A stretch of DNA of 64,000 nucleotides from Patiria pectinifera (GCA_029964075.1 CM057129.1:28387430-28451429), one strand, 5' to 3'. Positions 34,552 through 45,682 are shown, counted from the first letter of the stretch. The notes: generated by a model from the sequence alone, not told the origin. Program-made: numbers and translations.

Positions 34552-35181
34552 CGGTTATTGCCCGATAGTCCAAAGGTTCGATAGTCCGAAGGTCCTTTAG
34601 TCCGAAGGTTCAATAGTCCGAAGGTTTGATGGTCCGAAGGTTCGATAGTCCGAAGGGCCCATTAGTCCGAAAATAAAATAAGGTTAATTAATCCGAAGGT
34701 TCGATAGTCCGAATAGACGAAAGGGTTCGATAGTCCAAATCGACAATAAAGTTCGATAGACCGAATGGGCAATCGTCAGAATGACACTTCGGACTATCGG
34801 ACCTTACTGTTGATTCGGACTATCGGACCTTATTGTCGATTCGGACTATCGGACCTTATTGTCGATTCGGACTATCGGACCTTATTGTCGATTCAGACTA
34901 TCGGACCTTACTGTCGATTAGGACTATCGGACCTTATAGTCTTTTCAAACTATCGAACCTTATTGTCAATTAGGAATAATGAACCTGCAGACTACTGAAC
35001 CTTATTTTCGTTTCGGACTACTGAACCTTCGGACTGTTTAACCTTATTCTAAATTCGGACTACTGAACGTTCGGATAAATGAACCTTCAGACTATTGCGT
35101 CAATTTTTTTGCATTCGGACTATCGAACCTTCGGACTAAAGAACCTTCGGACTATCGGACCTTCGGACTATCAGGCGGCCC
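34552..35181. mobile_element. Compact TU-like foldback element with 9-bp target duplication
   Basis: It is flanked by CCGTCCAGA on both sides (34543-34551, 35182-35190). The left half (34552-34790) is tandem GGTTCGATAGTCCGAA-type units; the right half (34790-35181) is the same unit reversed (TTCGGACTATCGGACC). The element therefore folds into one long hairpin with almost no spacer. The left tip CGGTTATTGCCCGATAGTCC matches the tip of the copies at 7400 and 22506. It has no cargo and no coding. This copy defines the family ends and target size; 8-9 bp duplications are known for foldback/MULE-type elements. Confidence 0.85.
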
Positions 35182-35661
35182 CCGTCCAGATATGCTCCGA
35201 CAAGACGGAACGTGGTTGATTTGCTTTCTCACGTACATTTACAAGTACGTTCATTCATTCATTGCACATAGGCATTTGCCAGTGGTCTCCTCCTAGATCC
35301 TCAAATTGTACACAGCTCGAATCACTGGCTCCGCTCCCACCACAGCCCGTCTTTCCAGTGCTGCTGCTTTCAGTTCGTGAAATTTTGTATGACTCAAGAT
35401 CCTGGTTCGTGTACGGTGTATATCTTTGCTCTAAGGGTATAGCTAGGTAGCAATTCCAAACATCCCCGATGTTTATTCTCAGTGTGATGATAAGTTGCAA
35501 AGCCTGTATAAAAACAAGCAAAAGTGCCTTTGTCGGTAAACCTCTTTACTCCAAATCTTTCAATGGCCAGCTGGTATTGAAGGTAACATTCTTGAGTTCT
35601 ACTTGCCAACTCCGTTTTAAGCTCCTGAATTCTTGCCTGCATCAGCTGTGCATGCGTGTCC

Positions 35662-35949
35662 CGGTTACACCTCTATGTTCCGACAACCCTATGTTCCGAC
35701 AACCCTATGTTCCGACAACTCAACCTATGTTCCGACAACTCAACCTATGTTCCGACATCCCTATGTTCCGACATTCCGACGCCCCTATGTCCCGACACCC
35801 CTATGTTCCGACTGCACATATTCTTATCTATATCCCTATCCCTCACCCTAACCCTAACCTAAACCTAACCCTAATCCTAACCGGGAGTAACACAATCTTA
35901 TGTGCAGGTTGTCGGAACATAGGGGTGTCGGAACATAGAGCAGTCACCG
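35662..35949. mobile_element. Small foldback element with telomere-like repeats in its loop
   Basis: The left arm begins CGGTTACACCTCTATGTTCC and runs as about eight tandem CTATGTTCCGACA-type units to 35815. The right arm (about 35911-35949) is two reversed units ending in a degenerate mirror of the left tip (CGGTGACTGCTCTATGTTCC when reversed). Between the arms lies a degenerate (CCCTAA)n tract. The CGGTTA tip and the CCGA-containing tandem unit recall the TU-like elements nearby, suggesting a related family. I see no clear target duplication. Confidence 0.65.
35831..35883 (+). repeat. Interstitial telomere-like (CCCTAA)n tract
   Basis: This is a string of CCCTAACCCTAACC with CCTAAA and CCCTAATC variants, the metazoan telomere repeat on its C-rich strand, about 50 bp. 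It sits mid-window between unrelated sequences, so it is interstitial. Confidence 0.85.
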
Positions 35950-36958
35950 TATGTTCCCATCGTGGTCTTCATCTCCCTTTCCATGCTGTCAGTACAACTG
36001 TATGAAAGAAAACAATATTATTTACATGTGTACAATTTGCATGTTTTTGTACAGGTTAAGTGGTTTTGATGCTGGGGGTGCAGGGGGAGGGGAGGGAGGG
36101 GGTTTGAGACCACTAAATTGCAGAAAGACCACGCAAGTGAAAATGCATGCACCAAACCTTTTCTTGAAATTAGCCAAGCACTGCACATTAAAGGGGGGAG
36201 AGCTGAGCTGGAAATGGGACTTAGATCATCCGACACAAGGGGTTATGTTCAAAGAGGACAGTAATGGACAACTTCGGAGAAGCAATGGTGTCGACGTTTG
36301 CCAACAGTTACACATATATGCTGAAGACTCTTATTTGTAATTGGTCATTAAACCTTTAAAAAGTTGACAAAAGTGATACCTGTGGCACAAGTGGTAAGAT
36401 TTTCGGAAATTAACTTTTTAGCCTTGCTTTGGCCCTTAAAGTATGATGTTAGCATACATATTAATTAATTATTATATATTAATTATGTATTTATACGAGA
36501 CAGTGATCCCAGTGAAATGTAAGTGACAATGAAAACATAAAGACAATTAAGCAGAGAGGAATCAAAAGATTAATTACAGGAATAAAAAATCTGTGTCCGT
36601 GTCAGTTACTTCCTTGTCTGCCCAGTCCTGTCCCAAAGTCCGTGCGCATTTGCTTGAGTCTGTCTAGCCCCCAGCAAGTCATGTTCTTGAAAGTCCTTAG
36701 ACCGCAATCTGGCGCGTAACACTATCATAACGGTAAAAAAGCATTATTTTATGTAACCGTCTTGTCTGTAAGAGTTTGGACTGTTGCAAATGGAACCTGC
36801 TTTACCAAGTTTTAGCCCAAAAAAAAAAGAAGAAAAACGTGTTTGTCTGCTAAAACGTAATTGCTGTTTTTGCTGTAGAGACAAAGGGCTTTGGTAGAAA
36901 CAGGGGGACCATAAATCAGAATTTCACATAAATTATTCCTATCAACTGGATTCCAAAC
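35950..36958. other. 3' flank of the kinase-like gene, no catalytic exon seen
   Basis: I looked on the minus strand for the HRDLAARN and DFG segments that should follow the kinase exon and found none. A + strand frame at 36180-36340 (words WKWDLDHPTQGVMF) is unrecognised. A polypurine GGAGGGGAGGGAGG stretch lies at 36080-36105. Confidence 0.5.
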
Positions 36959-37347
36959 TTGCATCTCTGCACGTCCACAGAAAGCTCAGCAGGTCGCCAT
37001 ATTTTATAAACTCGGTGTTGAGATAGTGAGGCTCATCCACCGTGCAGCAGCCGAGTATCGGCAGGATGTCGATAATCAGCTTGGTGTCGTCTAAGAAATC
37101 CTCCTTTGTCTCCCGTGTCGCAAAGTTCTTCCAGTTCGCGAGGGCGCCAAAGCGGCATCGGAAACCCACGTTTAAGGCTCTTGACACCGACAGCTCGAGG
37201 GGCGAACTTCTTGATCGTGCTGTCTTTAGAACTCAGGATTCCACAGTACACGATGCCGAACTGACCATTGCCAAGCTTCTCATTGATTGACAGGAGGGAG
37301 CGTTCAATCAATCAGTTCATCAATCGACGCATCAAGGTCAGAAGTGC
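36959..37347 (-). pseudogene. Kinase N-lobe exon of the RTK-like gene
   Basis: Acceptor TTTCATAG at 37348 upstream. Readable pieces are TSDLDASIDELID; SINEKLGNGQFGIVYCG (Gly-rich loop GxGxFGxV); AVGVKSLK (the VAVK strand with its ATP-binding Lys, one Ala changed to Gly); ETKEDFLDDTKLIIDI (alpha-C helix); and LPILGCCTVDEPHYLNTEFIKYGDLL (hinge, split here by frame). These lie in three frames. The hinge resembles invertebrate FN3-RTKs, where HPNILPILGCCT is usual; the HPN part is missing. The exon end near 36959 is weak (GCAA|GTTTGG). Confidence 0.7.
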
Positions 37348-37846
37348 CTATGAAAGTAAATTACGTTTAGGTTTAATATTCCAACCTTGTTTAATGTCCG
37401 TTCATTTTTCAGTTTACCACACTGTGATTAGACTAAACAGAATACTTTTAGAAAAGAAAAGTAACGGATTGTTACATTATTACTTCCAATGTTAGTCCCT
37501 GCATGTTTGTGAACAATACCTACAGGTTTTTTTTTTGGGGGGGGGGTGTTGGTTTTTTTTTTCTTTAAAGCCTCGCTTCATTTTAGTCATTTGGAAGCCT
37601 TCGGTGACCAAAATAAATGGAAATACTCCTAAATGGACTCACATTGAGCCACAATCCATCAAGTTCCGAACCTCCTGAATCTCCTGAGGCCGTAGCCGGA
37701 AGCAAAGCTCTTAACAGAAGTTGACTATCCGTGATTAAATTTGCCAAAACTGTCACGATTTTGCCCAGAAGAGCATGATTTTACAGCCTATCGGGGATCT
37801 AGCGACACCCGTGCACTCAACTAAACCCTTCAAGATAAGGTCTTAC

Positions 37847-38041
37847 CTTTTCCTCATCCCTCTTCCTTGTGGTACCGAACAAAACTGGCTTCTTTGGAGT
37901 CAGCCAAATGAGCCAATGTCTGTCTCCTCTTGATGCCGAAGCAGAGTATCAGGGCGCCTCCAACGACGACCAACGCCAATATCGAGCCAACCAGCCAAGC
38001 CAGCTGTTGCGCGTAAGACGGTGTGCCATCAAGCTTTTGAT
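37847..38041 (-). pseudogene. Transmembrane/juxtamembrane exon of the RTK-like gene
   Basis: Acceptor AATTAAG, donor AAAAG|GTAAGA. It reads QKLDGTPSYAQQLAWLVGS, a hydrophobic span LALVVVGGALILCFGI, then the stop-transfer KRRQ and a juxtamembrane HLADSKEASFVRYHKEEG. The next codon is TGA. Phase is 1 in and 1 out and agrees with both neighbours, so the TGA looks like a point nonsense change. Selenocysteine is unlikely at this place. Confidence 0.75.
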
Positions 38042-38497
38042 CTTAATTTTATACATATCTCATCTGCCAAATTAAGCAATCAAATTGGTTTAGTTTGAGA
38101 GTATAGGCCTAAATCTGAAATCTAATTTGTTTTTATTTGGTCACTCCTGTCAGGAACTGCGGCTTTTTATGCAACCGGTTAAATGCGTAAGAAGACAAAA
38201 GCAATGAGCTTCAATGGCATTTTCAACTTGAAAGTTATAATTAATATGACAATTAAAATATGACTGCTTCTTCAATGCAGGAACGTAGTCCACATGAGAA
38301 ATGGCTTTAATGTCTTTAATATAGTATTGCCATTTGACCACGCATTTGCACTTTTGGTTTTGTTTTTTTCAAGCAGTAATCTTCACAGATTCTAAAACTC
38401 ATGAAATGAATGTATTAGCCTTCCTTTTCATAGGATTGCAATTAAGGAGGTAGCATCTGGATAAAAACGGAACATTCTGAGAGAAATAATCTATTTA

Positions 38498-38592
38498 TAC
38501 GTTTGTTTATTGATTTATTACATTTCTCTACTCTGGGTATGCCCAAACAGTTTAAAACTGGTTTCCATTGAGGCCCTGCATAAAATTATAGA
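38498..38592 (-). repeat. Retroposon 3' tail family, inverted copy
   Basis: The reverse complement reads GGAAACCAGTTTTAAACTG, then GGGCATACCCAGAG and AATAAATCAATAAAC. This matches the tail at 7127-7232. It lies in an intron of the RTK-like gene, next to an ACAAT microsatellite. Confidence 0.6.
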
Positions 38593-38606
38593 TGACTATA
38601 CGTACA

Positions 38607-38775
38607 CAATACAATACAATTTAATACAATTACTAATACAATACAATTCAATAACAAGTACATTAACAATCACAATACAATACATTAACATAACAATAAC
38701 AATACAATACAATAGAAACATGATACAATAAAACACACAATACAATACAATTACACTTGCAGTTCCAAATACAAA
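38607..38775 (+). repeat. (ACAAT)n microsatellite with variants
   Basis: ACAATACAATACAATTTAAT and similar units with AACAAT and AAAT variants run for about 170 bp within an intron of the RTK-like gene. Confidence 0.9.
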
Positions 38776-38897
38776 TACAAATAGAGGCATAACATTCTTT
38801 TTTCGGAAAGGAATCTTCAGTGTCATGTCATTGGATTGTGTCGTTTCACCAATCTGAATAAGCTTAGTGGTCTGAATAGATCTGTGATATACAAATA

Positions 38898-38948
38898 CGT
38901 CACAAATTCGCACTCGCTTCCGCTTTCGCGCCGAGTATGAACCGGCCT
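38898..38948. mobile_element. Half copy of the AGCCCGGTTCATACTC MITE
   Basis: CGTCACAAATTCGCACTCGC followed by CTTTCGCGCCGAGTATGAACCGG matches the right half of the MITE at 57668-57846. The left half is absent. Confidence 0.7.
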
Positions 38949-39611
38949 TGACAGGGAATGCTATTGAATTTATGCCAATCTCTTATTCAACTTTACTTTA
39001 ATAACTTCTGTTTAGATATATCATTATAATATGAGTGTAAGTTCATCATGTTGAGAGAGATTTCATCATGTAACATAATAACTTAGACAGATCGTTATTT
39101 TGCCCTGAAGACTAAGATCACCGATCTGTCGATTTCCAAGTCTTAAGTCCGACACTGATACATTTTGAAGGTTCAGATTATTCTTTATCCCCACTTTCCT
39201 TTTAGTGTCTAATTTAATTAATTGTAAGTTTGATGTTCCTTGATTCGTAAGATTATATTTTCATTACTTTATTTTGTTTACTCGGGGCAAATGCAAGGAT
39301 GGTGGCCCCAAGAACAGTTTTGATGGAAACCTCAAGTTTTGATTTATTACTTAATACTATTTCAACCTTTTTGTAAATTGTGTAAATAGCCCCCCCCAAA
39401 AAAAACATTTCTGTATTTATTTATTTAACATTTTTAACTTTTACATTTCGATTTAAAGTCTAAACATTATTTCACTTTATTTACCCATGCCAGTAGAAGA
39501 CCTGACAACATGTATTTATCTTCGTCTTGCAGGAATCGAATAAAATGGCAAACAGAAGCAGATTGCTCTTTCCCTCAATACTCTTTGTTTAAAACAACTC
39601 GTCACATTCAC

Positions 39612-39705
39612 TTTGGTGGCTTAAATCATTGGCCAGCTGCTCGTGATACGTATTGAATTTCAGAGTGGCCTTCGGTCCACCTTTTCCATCTACAAAAGCT
39701 CTCAC
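39612..39705 (-). pseudogene. RTK-like gene exon, end of second FN3 domain
   Basis: Acceptor CATCTGTGCAG, donor CAAA|GTGAAT. Encodes VRAFVDGKGGPKATLKFNTY and then HEQLANDLSHQ. The VRAF word after FTAQ of the previous exon is the G-strand region of an FN3 fold (YxAxVRA). Open throughout, phase 0 in, 1 out. Confidence 0.75.
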
Positions 39706-40334
39706 CTGCACAGATGAAAAAAAAAATCAAATTTCCTTTTCTTAACAACACTTCTGTATAATTTCGCAAAGAAATCTTATAGCGCGAAACGTTTGTTGAG
39801 TAAGGATCCAATCACATGGTTCATGGCCCGTACAGTCCATAAAACACTTTTACCTGTTTCTGCAGAAAAAATATATATATAATCATCGTTGAAATTCTGC
39901 CCGAAACAGAAATACAAGACAAAAGTAGATTTATGTTTGTGGACAAGCACATGGCTGTTAGGGCATTTTGTTATTGACAGTTTATGTCATGCTATAGACT
40001 GATAGGACAAAGGCCTACATGTGCAGTAGAAAGATGTGCAGTTCTGAAGATAGCCACTGTTGCAATGCAACATCAATGTTGCGTCGTTGACAAAGGCATT
40101 AAAATAAACATACCATTTTTCAATCAAATCGGACTAACAGTTTGGTAGATATAGACCTTAGAAAAATGCACCTTTAACGTGATATCACATAAAATGTAAT
40201 GAGGTCATTATGACGTCACTTCAATTTTATTTATAACACATCTCGGTCTAGGTACGTACCAACTTTCAACTCAATCTGACTTTTAGTTCTGTAGAGATAG
40301 GCCTTCAAAATATGCACCTTTAATGTGATGTCAT

Positions 40335-41367
40335 GTGACTCATGAAAATCAAAGATCGTCCTTAGCAGCTATGGAGAGCTGTATTCAGGATTTACGTAAC
40401 TGGTTGTTGGCTAATGGTTTAATGCTGAATGACAGTATAACTGAGTTTATGATTATTGGGACCCCCAAACAGTTGTCTAAAGTTAACCTTGATTCCATTC
40501 ATGTTGGTGATTGTATGGTTACTTAGGCTCATGGTTTGATGTACATATGTCAATGAACACTCACGTTCAAAAGGTTTGTGGAAGTGCATTTTATTATTTA
40601 CATAACATCAGACGTATACGAAAATACCTGTCCACTAAGTGTACTGAAACCTTGATTCGTGCTTTCATTTCCAGTCGTTTAGATTACTGTAACAGCCTTT
40701 TATATGGCTTACCTGACTGTCAGATTAATCATCTTCCACGAGTACGGAATGCCTGCGCTCGACTTGTTTTTAAGTCTTATAAGTATTGTCATGTTACTAT
40801 GGTTGATCTTCATTGGCTTCCAGTGAGGTTTAGGATTAATTTTAAAATTCTGTTGTTGACCTATAAATGTTTTTATGGTTTAGCTCCGGTTTACCTTAGC
40901 CATCTTATCATTAAGAATCCCTCATCCCGTTACAATCTTCGTAGTTCTCACGATGACACTCTCCTGGGCTACCCTTTTCGCCGTACCAAAGTTACCCTTG
41001 GGGATCGTGCTTTTGTTAATGCTGCCCCTACACTCTGGAATGCCCTCCCGATTCACATTAGGAGATTTAACAGTGTTGATAACTTCAAGTCTCTGTTAAA
41101 AACTCATCTTTTTAAGTTGGCCTTTTACTGATTTTATTGTTACTTCTTTGTATTTTAACATGTGAAACGGTGGGCCGTTCTAAGCTCCTTGCGAGTAATT
41201 TTTTGCTGTTACTTTTTTATTTTTAATGTGTGTAATAGCGCGTCATGGTACATTTTTAGAGTGTATTTTCTTGTATTTTAAATAATATTTTTACTGTACA
41301 GCGCATTTGAACAAAATCTTATTGGAATTTGCGCTTTATAAATGAATAAATTATTATTATTATTACT
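40335..41367 (+). mobile_element. 5'-truncated L2/CR1-like LINE, 3' end of ORF2 plus tail
   Basis: Frame 40335-40526 (SSLAAMESCIQDLRNWLL, IGTPKQLSKVN) and frame 40511-41131 together show the RT thumb and C-terminal region: FISSRLDYCNSLLYGLP, RVRNACARLV, DLHWLPVRFRINFKILLLTY, then GDRAFVNAAPTLWNALP and the final LLKTHLFKLAFY. One small deletion with frame change near 40524 removes the PVSSVRN-like part. The ORF ends at 41131; a 3' UTR follows and finishes CGCTTTATAAATGAATAAATT(ATT)n at about 41335-41367, a typical L2-type tail. It is in an intron of the RTK-like gene, opposite strand. The preceding 40105-40334 holds two imperfect copies of a GCACCTTTAA-GTGAT-containing repeat. Confidence 0.9.
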
Positions 41368-42043
41368 CGCTATCGTCATGACTCATGATGACGTCAATAT
41401 TCGGCACACTTCTGCAGGTGCTGGTCTAAATGTGTGCCAAGTAAAAAGGCAATCGGATTGATTTTAGTGCCCAATTTACCATGCACGATGAAAACGTGTA
41501 CAAATGATATGGGAATAGTCTGAAAAAGAAAAAAAAATCTGAACAAAAACAAAGTTGTTTCGGCAAATGTGCCGAAACAGCCAATAATTCTTGAATTCGA
41601 AAACAAATCACCACATCTCCCCCCCCCCTTTTTTTCTTCACATCGGCCTGTGCCCAGTTCTGTCTCATTTTGACCGAACGCCTCACATACATGTATACGC
41701 GCTCACACGGTTTGGAAAGGGATGTTGTGTTAGGTATGAGCGAACCCCTAGACAAATTCGGGAATATCAAATGTGATGTCTGTCCACTCACTTGGCACCC
41801 TGGCATTGTGCAAGCTAATGTGCAAGGTTACTGATGGATTATCTAAACAAAGCTAATGCATAGCTTTCGTCATCATCGGAGAGGGCATGCCTGAAAAGGG
41901 ATAGCGGGTCCGGATAGATCTAAAGATCAACACTGTATTTTAATTTGGTACACCTGTTTGAAAGAGTTGATATGCTCTAAGCTTGTCCTTAAATCATATC
42001 TCGAAATATAGAATTCACTGCACGCTGCGGTATCCAAACTTAC

Positions 42044-42106
42044 CTGTGCCGTGAAATTTGAGAACTCTTCGAGATGTCTTAGCTCCTTACTGTAAACCTT
42101 AGTCTT
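42044..42106 (-). pseudogene. RTK-like gene exon (FN3 middle strands)
   Basis: Acceptor TCTTGCTTACAG, donor GCACAG|GTAAGT; 21 codons, phase 0 on both sides, reading KTKVYSKELRHLEEFSNFTA. Strong splice sites and phase agreement support it. Confidence 0.75.
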
Positions 42107-42154
42107 CTGTAAGCAAGATAATACATTTAAAGCATCTGAAATATTGTTTTGGTT

Positions 42155-42390
42155 CAGTGGTTTGTCTGGGTTGGGTTGGGTTGGGTGGGTATGGCTGGGA
42201 TCGGTCTGGTGAGTGGGTTGGGTTGGGGTGGATTGGGTTGGGTTGGGTATGGCTGGGATGGATCGGGTTGGGTTGGGTTGGGGTGGATTGGGTTGGTTAG
42301 TTGGGTAGGGCTGAATTCGGGATTGGGTTTAGCTCTTCTAGGTTGGGTTCGGAGGGTTGATTGGGTTGGTTTAGCATTTTTTTATTAGAT
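42155..42390 (+). repeat. (TTGGG)n-rich minisatellite in an RTK-like intron
   Basis: GGGTTGGGTTGGGTGGG and TTGGGGTGGATTGGG variants run for some 200 bp with larger units (GGGTATGGCTGGGAT repeated). It is G-rich on the + strand, so C-rich in the presumed transcript. Four-run G-quadruplex patterns recur. The + strand 79-codon frame here is repeat-encoded, not a protein. Confidence 0.9.
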
Positions 42391-42452
42391 TGACTACATT
42401 TCGAAATTCCTGCAATACGTAATTGGGGATTTGGTGATGAAGGATTGATTAC

Positions 42453-42652
42453 CTTATAATATGGAATCTGCTCGGCCAAATTGGTGCTAGATTTGCCATA
42501 GCGCAACTCATAGTCGGTGATTCTACCGTTTACTTGAATGGGAGGAGTCCAGGACAATACCACTGTGTACTGACCGGTGTACCCCTGATCAGACAATGAG
42601 GGCGCTACACAGTCCACTTGGAAATCTAGGGGAACCCCTGATATTTCCACAC
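42453..42652 (-). pseudogene. RTK-like gene exon, second fibronectin III domain
   Basis: Acceptor TTCTTAACAG, donor TATAAG|GTAATC; 200 nt, phase 1 in, 0 out. Encodes VEISGVPLDFQVDCVAPS, VVLSWTPPIQVNG (B strand with the FN3 Trp) and RITDYELRYGKSS (C strand with Tyr). It is the clearest domain evidence of this gene. Confidence 0.85.
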
Positions 42653-43119
42653 CTGTTAAGAAATACAAAATTACAACGAACATCGTGTTAGGTGAATGGG
42701 ACACTTACGTATCGGGTATGGTACTGTTCTGTTCGCACCAAGAATACCCTATTTTAAGCTTTATGTTGCGGCCATTGAAAAAAAAATGGAAATACTGCCA
42801 AAAATTGTATACGTTGTAAGGGCTATAAAATATCGACTAAACCGTTGTTCAACCTTTACATTTCTCTAAGCCTTGGATTTCCACTAAGGTTTTCAACAAG
42901 GATTTAAAAAAAACCAAGATAGTGTTATTCATTTTAAGACCTGAATATCCTGAATATAATATATATAAATATATATGAATATTTAAATATCGAAGCATAT
43001 TACGACGGTGAAGGGCAAAAAAGTAACATTGGGAATAACTTTCTATTTGTATCATCAAAAAAGAGGGCATAAACCATCCTTTAAAGACAAATATTTACAT
43101 CATTCCAGGTTCAACTTAC

Positions 43120-43164
43120 TTTGTGTCCTGCAGAACTCTTTGTCGCCAGTTTCCAGATAGCAAT
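43120..43164 (-). pseudogene. RTK-like gene short cysteine-containing exon
   Basis: Acceptor CATGTTTTCAG, donor ACAAA|GTAAGT. In the frame that joins cleanly to the FN3 exon it reads CYLETGDKEFCRTQ. The upstream joint is out by one base if the previous exon is read in its FN3 frame (SDFGGYAVRG). It is in phase if that exon is read in a second frame (KPDHTATFCLK). I cannot decide which is real. Confidence 0.6.
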
Positions 43165-43961
43165 CTGAAAACATGAATTTTGTTTATACAGCTGTAAAGT
43201 ATTATGATTAATTTAAATGCATGCACTTGGCTGATGTTTTAAATGCATGCGCTCTTTTCCTAGTGGTAAGCTAACGACCGTATCCCAGAAGATTGAATTG
43301 ATGACGAGATTATCAAACTATATTGTCGTTTTGAGTAATATTATAGCTCGAGGAGGTGATCGACTCTGTCTGTTCCACAGGGAAGCCACAAAGGCAGAGT
43401 TTCCCCCGAGAGGCCTGTGTTGCTCATGGCAAGCGTTGGCGTTTGACTGCCAATCAACCGCTTTGAAGATGACGCAGTGGATTTGATATTAAAACAGGTG
43501 CAAACGATTATTAATAATTTAGCCTAGGGATTAGAAGACGGTGAGCTACAGTGATGTGGGACGTACGCGTGCAATGCGACGTTGGATTCAAATCTTGCTC
43601 ATGGAGCAGATTTGTACTCATCTTCATTATGTCTGGCTTAAAATTGGTGTCTCTCGACGACTGTTTGGAAGTAATCAGATGACAGTTGTGAAATCAATGG
43701 CGCGATACAACATGGCATTAACCGTTTCCAAACTAAAGGAATGGGTATACCGATAATTTTCACATCTTAATCGCCCACATTCAACTTGGGCCACATTCAG
43801 CCTTGACAAACATATCAGCAACTGCAGCCGTGCAAAAATGCCTGGATATATACTTATTTATCTTAGACAATACACAGCACAGTAGTTCTAAAAATAATCT
43901 TTATCTTCGTTAGTAGCAGCAGCTGCATAGGAATACCAGACATGAAGCGAATAGGTATTAA

Positions 43962-44392
43962 CCCTCCGACGCAGAAAGCCCATTTACTAACGTGGGGTCA
44001 GTAAGGGGACCGGGGACGGGGATATTTAGCGCCTTCTTGGTTTTTGGCACTACAACACTGTATATATATGTGTACAATCTCGACATGTCTGTAGACTATA
44101 AATAGAGGAGGGATTGACAAACAACAGTTGTATACATAGTCTGTGGTGTGTGTGTGCACTTTGGCTACCCGCAAGTGACTTTTTTTGTGTTGTGTGTATG
44201 GGCAGCAGCCAGGGTTGTCAGGCTCAGATACTGACCCGGGGTCACACACTAAAGGTGACTGCATATATCCGTAGAGGGTGTCTCTGGCTAGGATTAGATG
44301 GAAGATCACCAGAATTGGTCGGAAATTTATTTTTTTATTAAGGTAATTAACCAAATTGGGTCCCCAAAAGGGCTAGTTTCTGCGTCGGAGTG
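43962..44392. mobile_element. piggyBac-type MITE, 431 bp, TTAA flanks
   Basis: TTAA (43958-43961), then CCCTCCGACGCAGAAAGCCC; at the other end GGGCTAGTTTCTGCGTCGGAG-TG, then TTAA (44393-44396). The inverted tips of about 20 bp starting CCC, and the TTAA target, are the hallmarks of piggyBac elements. No transposase fits in 431 bp. It lies in an intron of the RTK-like gene. Confidence 0.88.
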
Positions 44393-45590
44393 TTAAACGC
44401 AACATCAGCAATAGCAGCTGCACAGCAAGTCGAACTTTACAATGGGGGATATCTTATGGATAATAATCTGCGAAACGACGTAAAGAATGCAGCAACTCGA
44501 CCCACCTGGCGATTCCTGCTGCTTGAAAGCCTCTATGGATGTGCGTTTGGACCTCGCCTCGTCGATAGCCGACACCTAATTCATAAAAACCAAATACACA
44601 CAAACAAACAAACAATCAAAACAAAACTAACAAACAACGCAACAACCCAACAAAACAAACTGACTTTAACGCTGAATATTTGTTTTTCAAAACAATCGGC
44701 AATAGTCAACTCAGACATTTGTCAAGACAATCAACATACCTGGGACATGATAACGTCAGTGTCTGTTTACATGTGTGCATTGTCGTCACCACCGTATTGT
44801 GTAAACAAAGCGTGACGTCATAATGTCTCAGTTTTATTGTAATGGCGGCCCATTTTTTGTTGGCCAGGACATTGGATGGAAGTTTACTAATTTAGTAGTG
44901 GTAAACAAAATTATTTACTTTTTCATGTTAACTCTTTCTAGATTAACCCTGAATTGAACCTTCTTCTTACCCCAAAGAAATAATTGTATCCAAAACGGAG
45001 ACCAGTGAATAAGTATGATTCGTCTTCCTGTGGTCAAATAAATACAAACTTATGGGGTGAATTACGAAAGAAAAAGTTTAGATGGAATTACCAAGGCTCA
45101 AAATCTATTTCTAAGATTCTAATTATATTTTAATATTTATTTATCTATTTACTTTTTGTGGGTGGTTGGGGAGGGGGAGGGGAGGGGAGGAAGGAAGTGT
45201 TTTTGTTCCGGCGCTTCATCAACAAACAAACAAAATTAATATCAACGACATTACAGCATTACAAGCGGTAAATTTAACCTTTTAAGTTTCTTCTAAGTGA
45301 ACTACCACAAAGGATCCGCTGAACGGATATGGTTATCCGCGCAAAGAAACAAAAAACAAATTTAGGTGCAATCCAATCGTAAGAAATTTCTTTTCCATGT
45401 TTTTTTCAATCGCTTTCGCATTTCAGTCGCTCTACCTTAAAAAAGTATTCTAGCTAATCTTAGCGGAGTAAAGACAAAGTGCACTTTCCTAATACGCAAG
45501 GTCACATTATGAAGGAAGGGTCAGTCGAACTTGGATGAAAGTGTTTGCAAACGGAAGTTTAAACAATCCAAATCAATGAAGGGTTCCTAC

Positions 45591-45682
45591 CGTCTCCAGA
45601 AATCCAGCCAAGGAGCAGTTTAAGACAGAAAGTGGCTGTGTGATCTGGCTTAGTGTGCCTCTTACTGCATATCCTCCGAAAT
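45591..45682 (-). pseudogene. RTK-like gene exon, first FN3 domain second half
   Basis: Acceptor CTTGCAG, donor GAGACG|GTAGGA. Joined to the previous exon in phase 1 it reads SDFGGYAVRGTLSQ and then PLSVLNCSLAGFLET, typical of FN3 C and E strands. The alternative frame (RICSKRHTKPDHTATFCLK) joins better downstream. The first reading is preferred because it continues the FN3 fold. Confidence 0.55.

Noticed and set aside
35831-35883. Possible chromosome end
   Set aside because: The telomere-like tract is short, degenerate, and flanked on both sides by ordinary sequence and genes.
35190-36958. Catalytic half (HRD/DFG) of the RTK-like kinase
   Set aside because: I searched all minus-strand frames by eye for HRDLAARN-like and DFG words and found none.
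42149-42388. 79-codon glycine/tryptophan-rich frame
   Set aside because: It is the translation of the TTGGG minisatellite.
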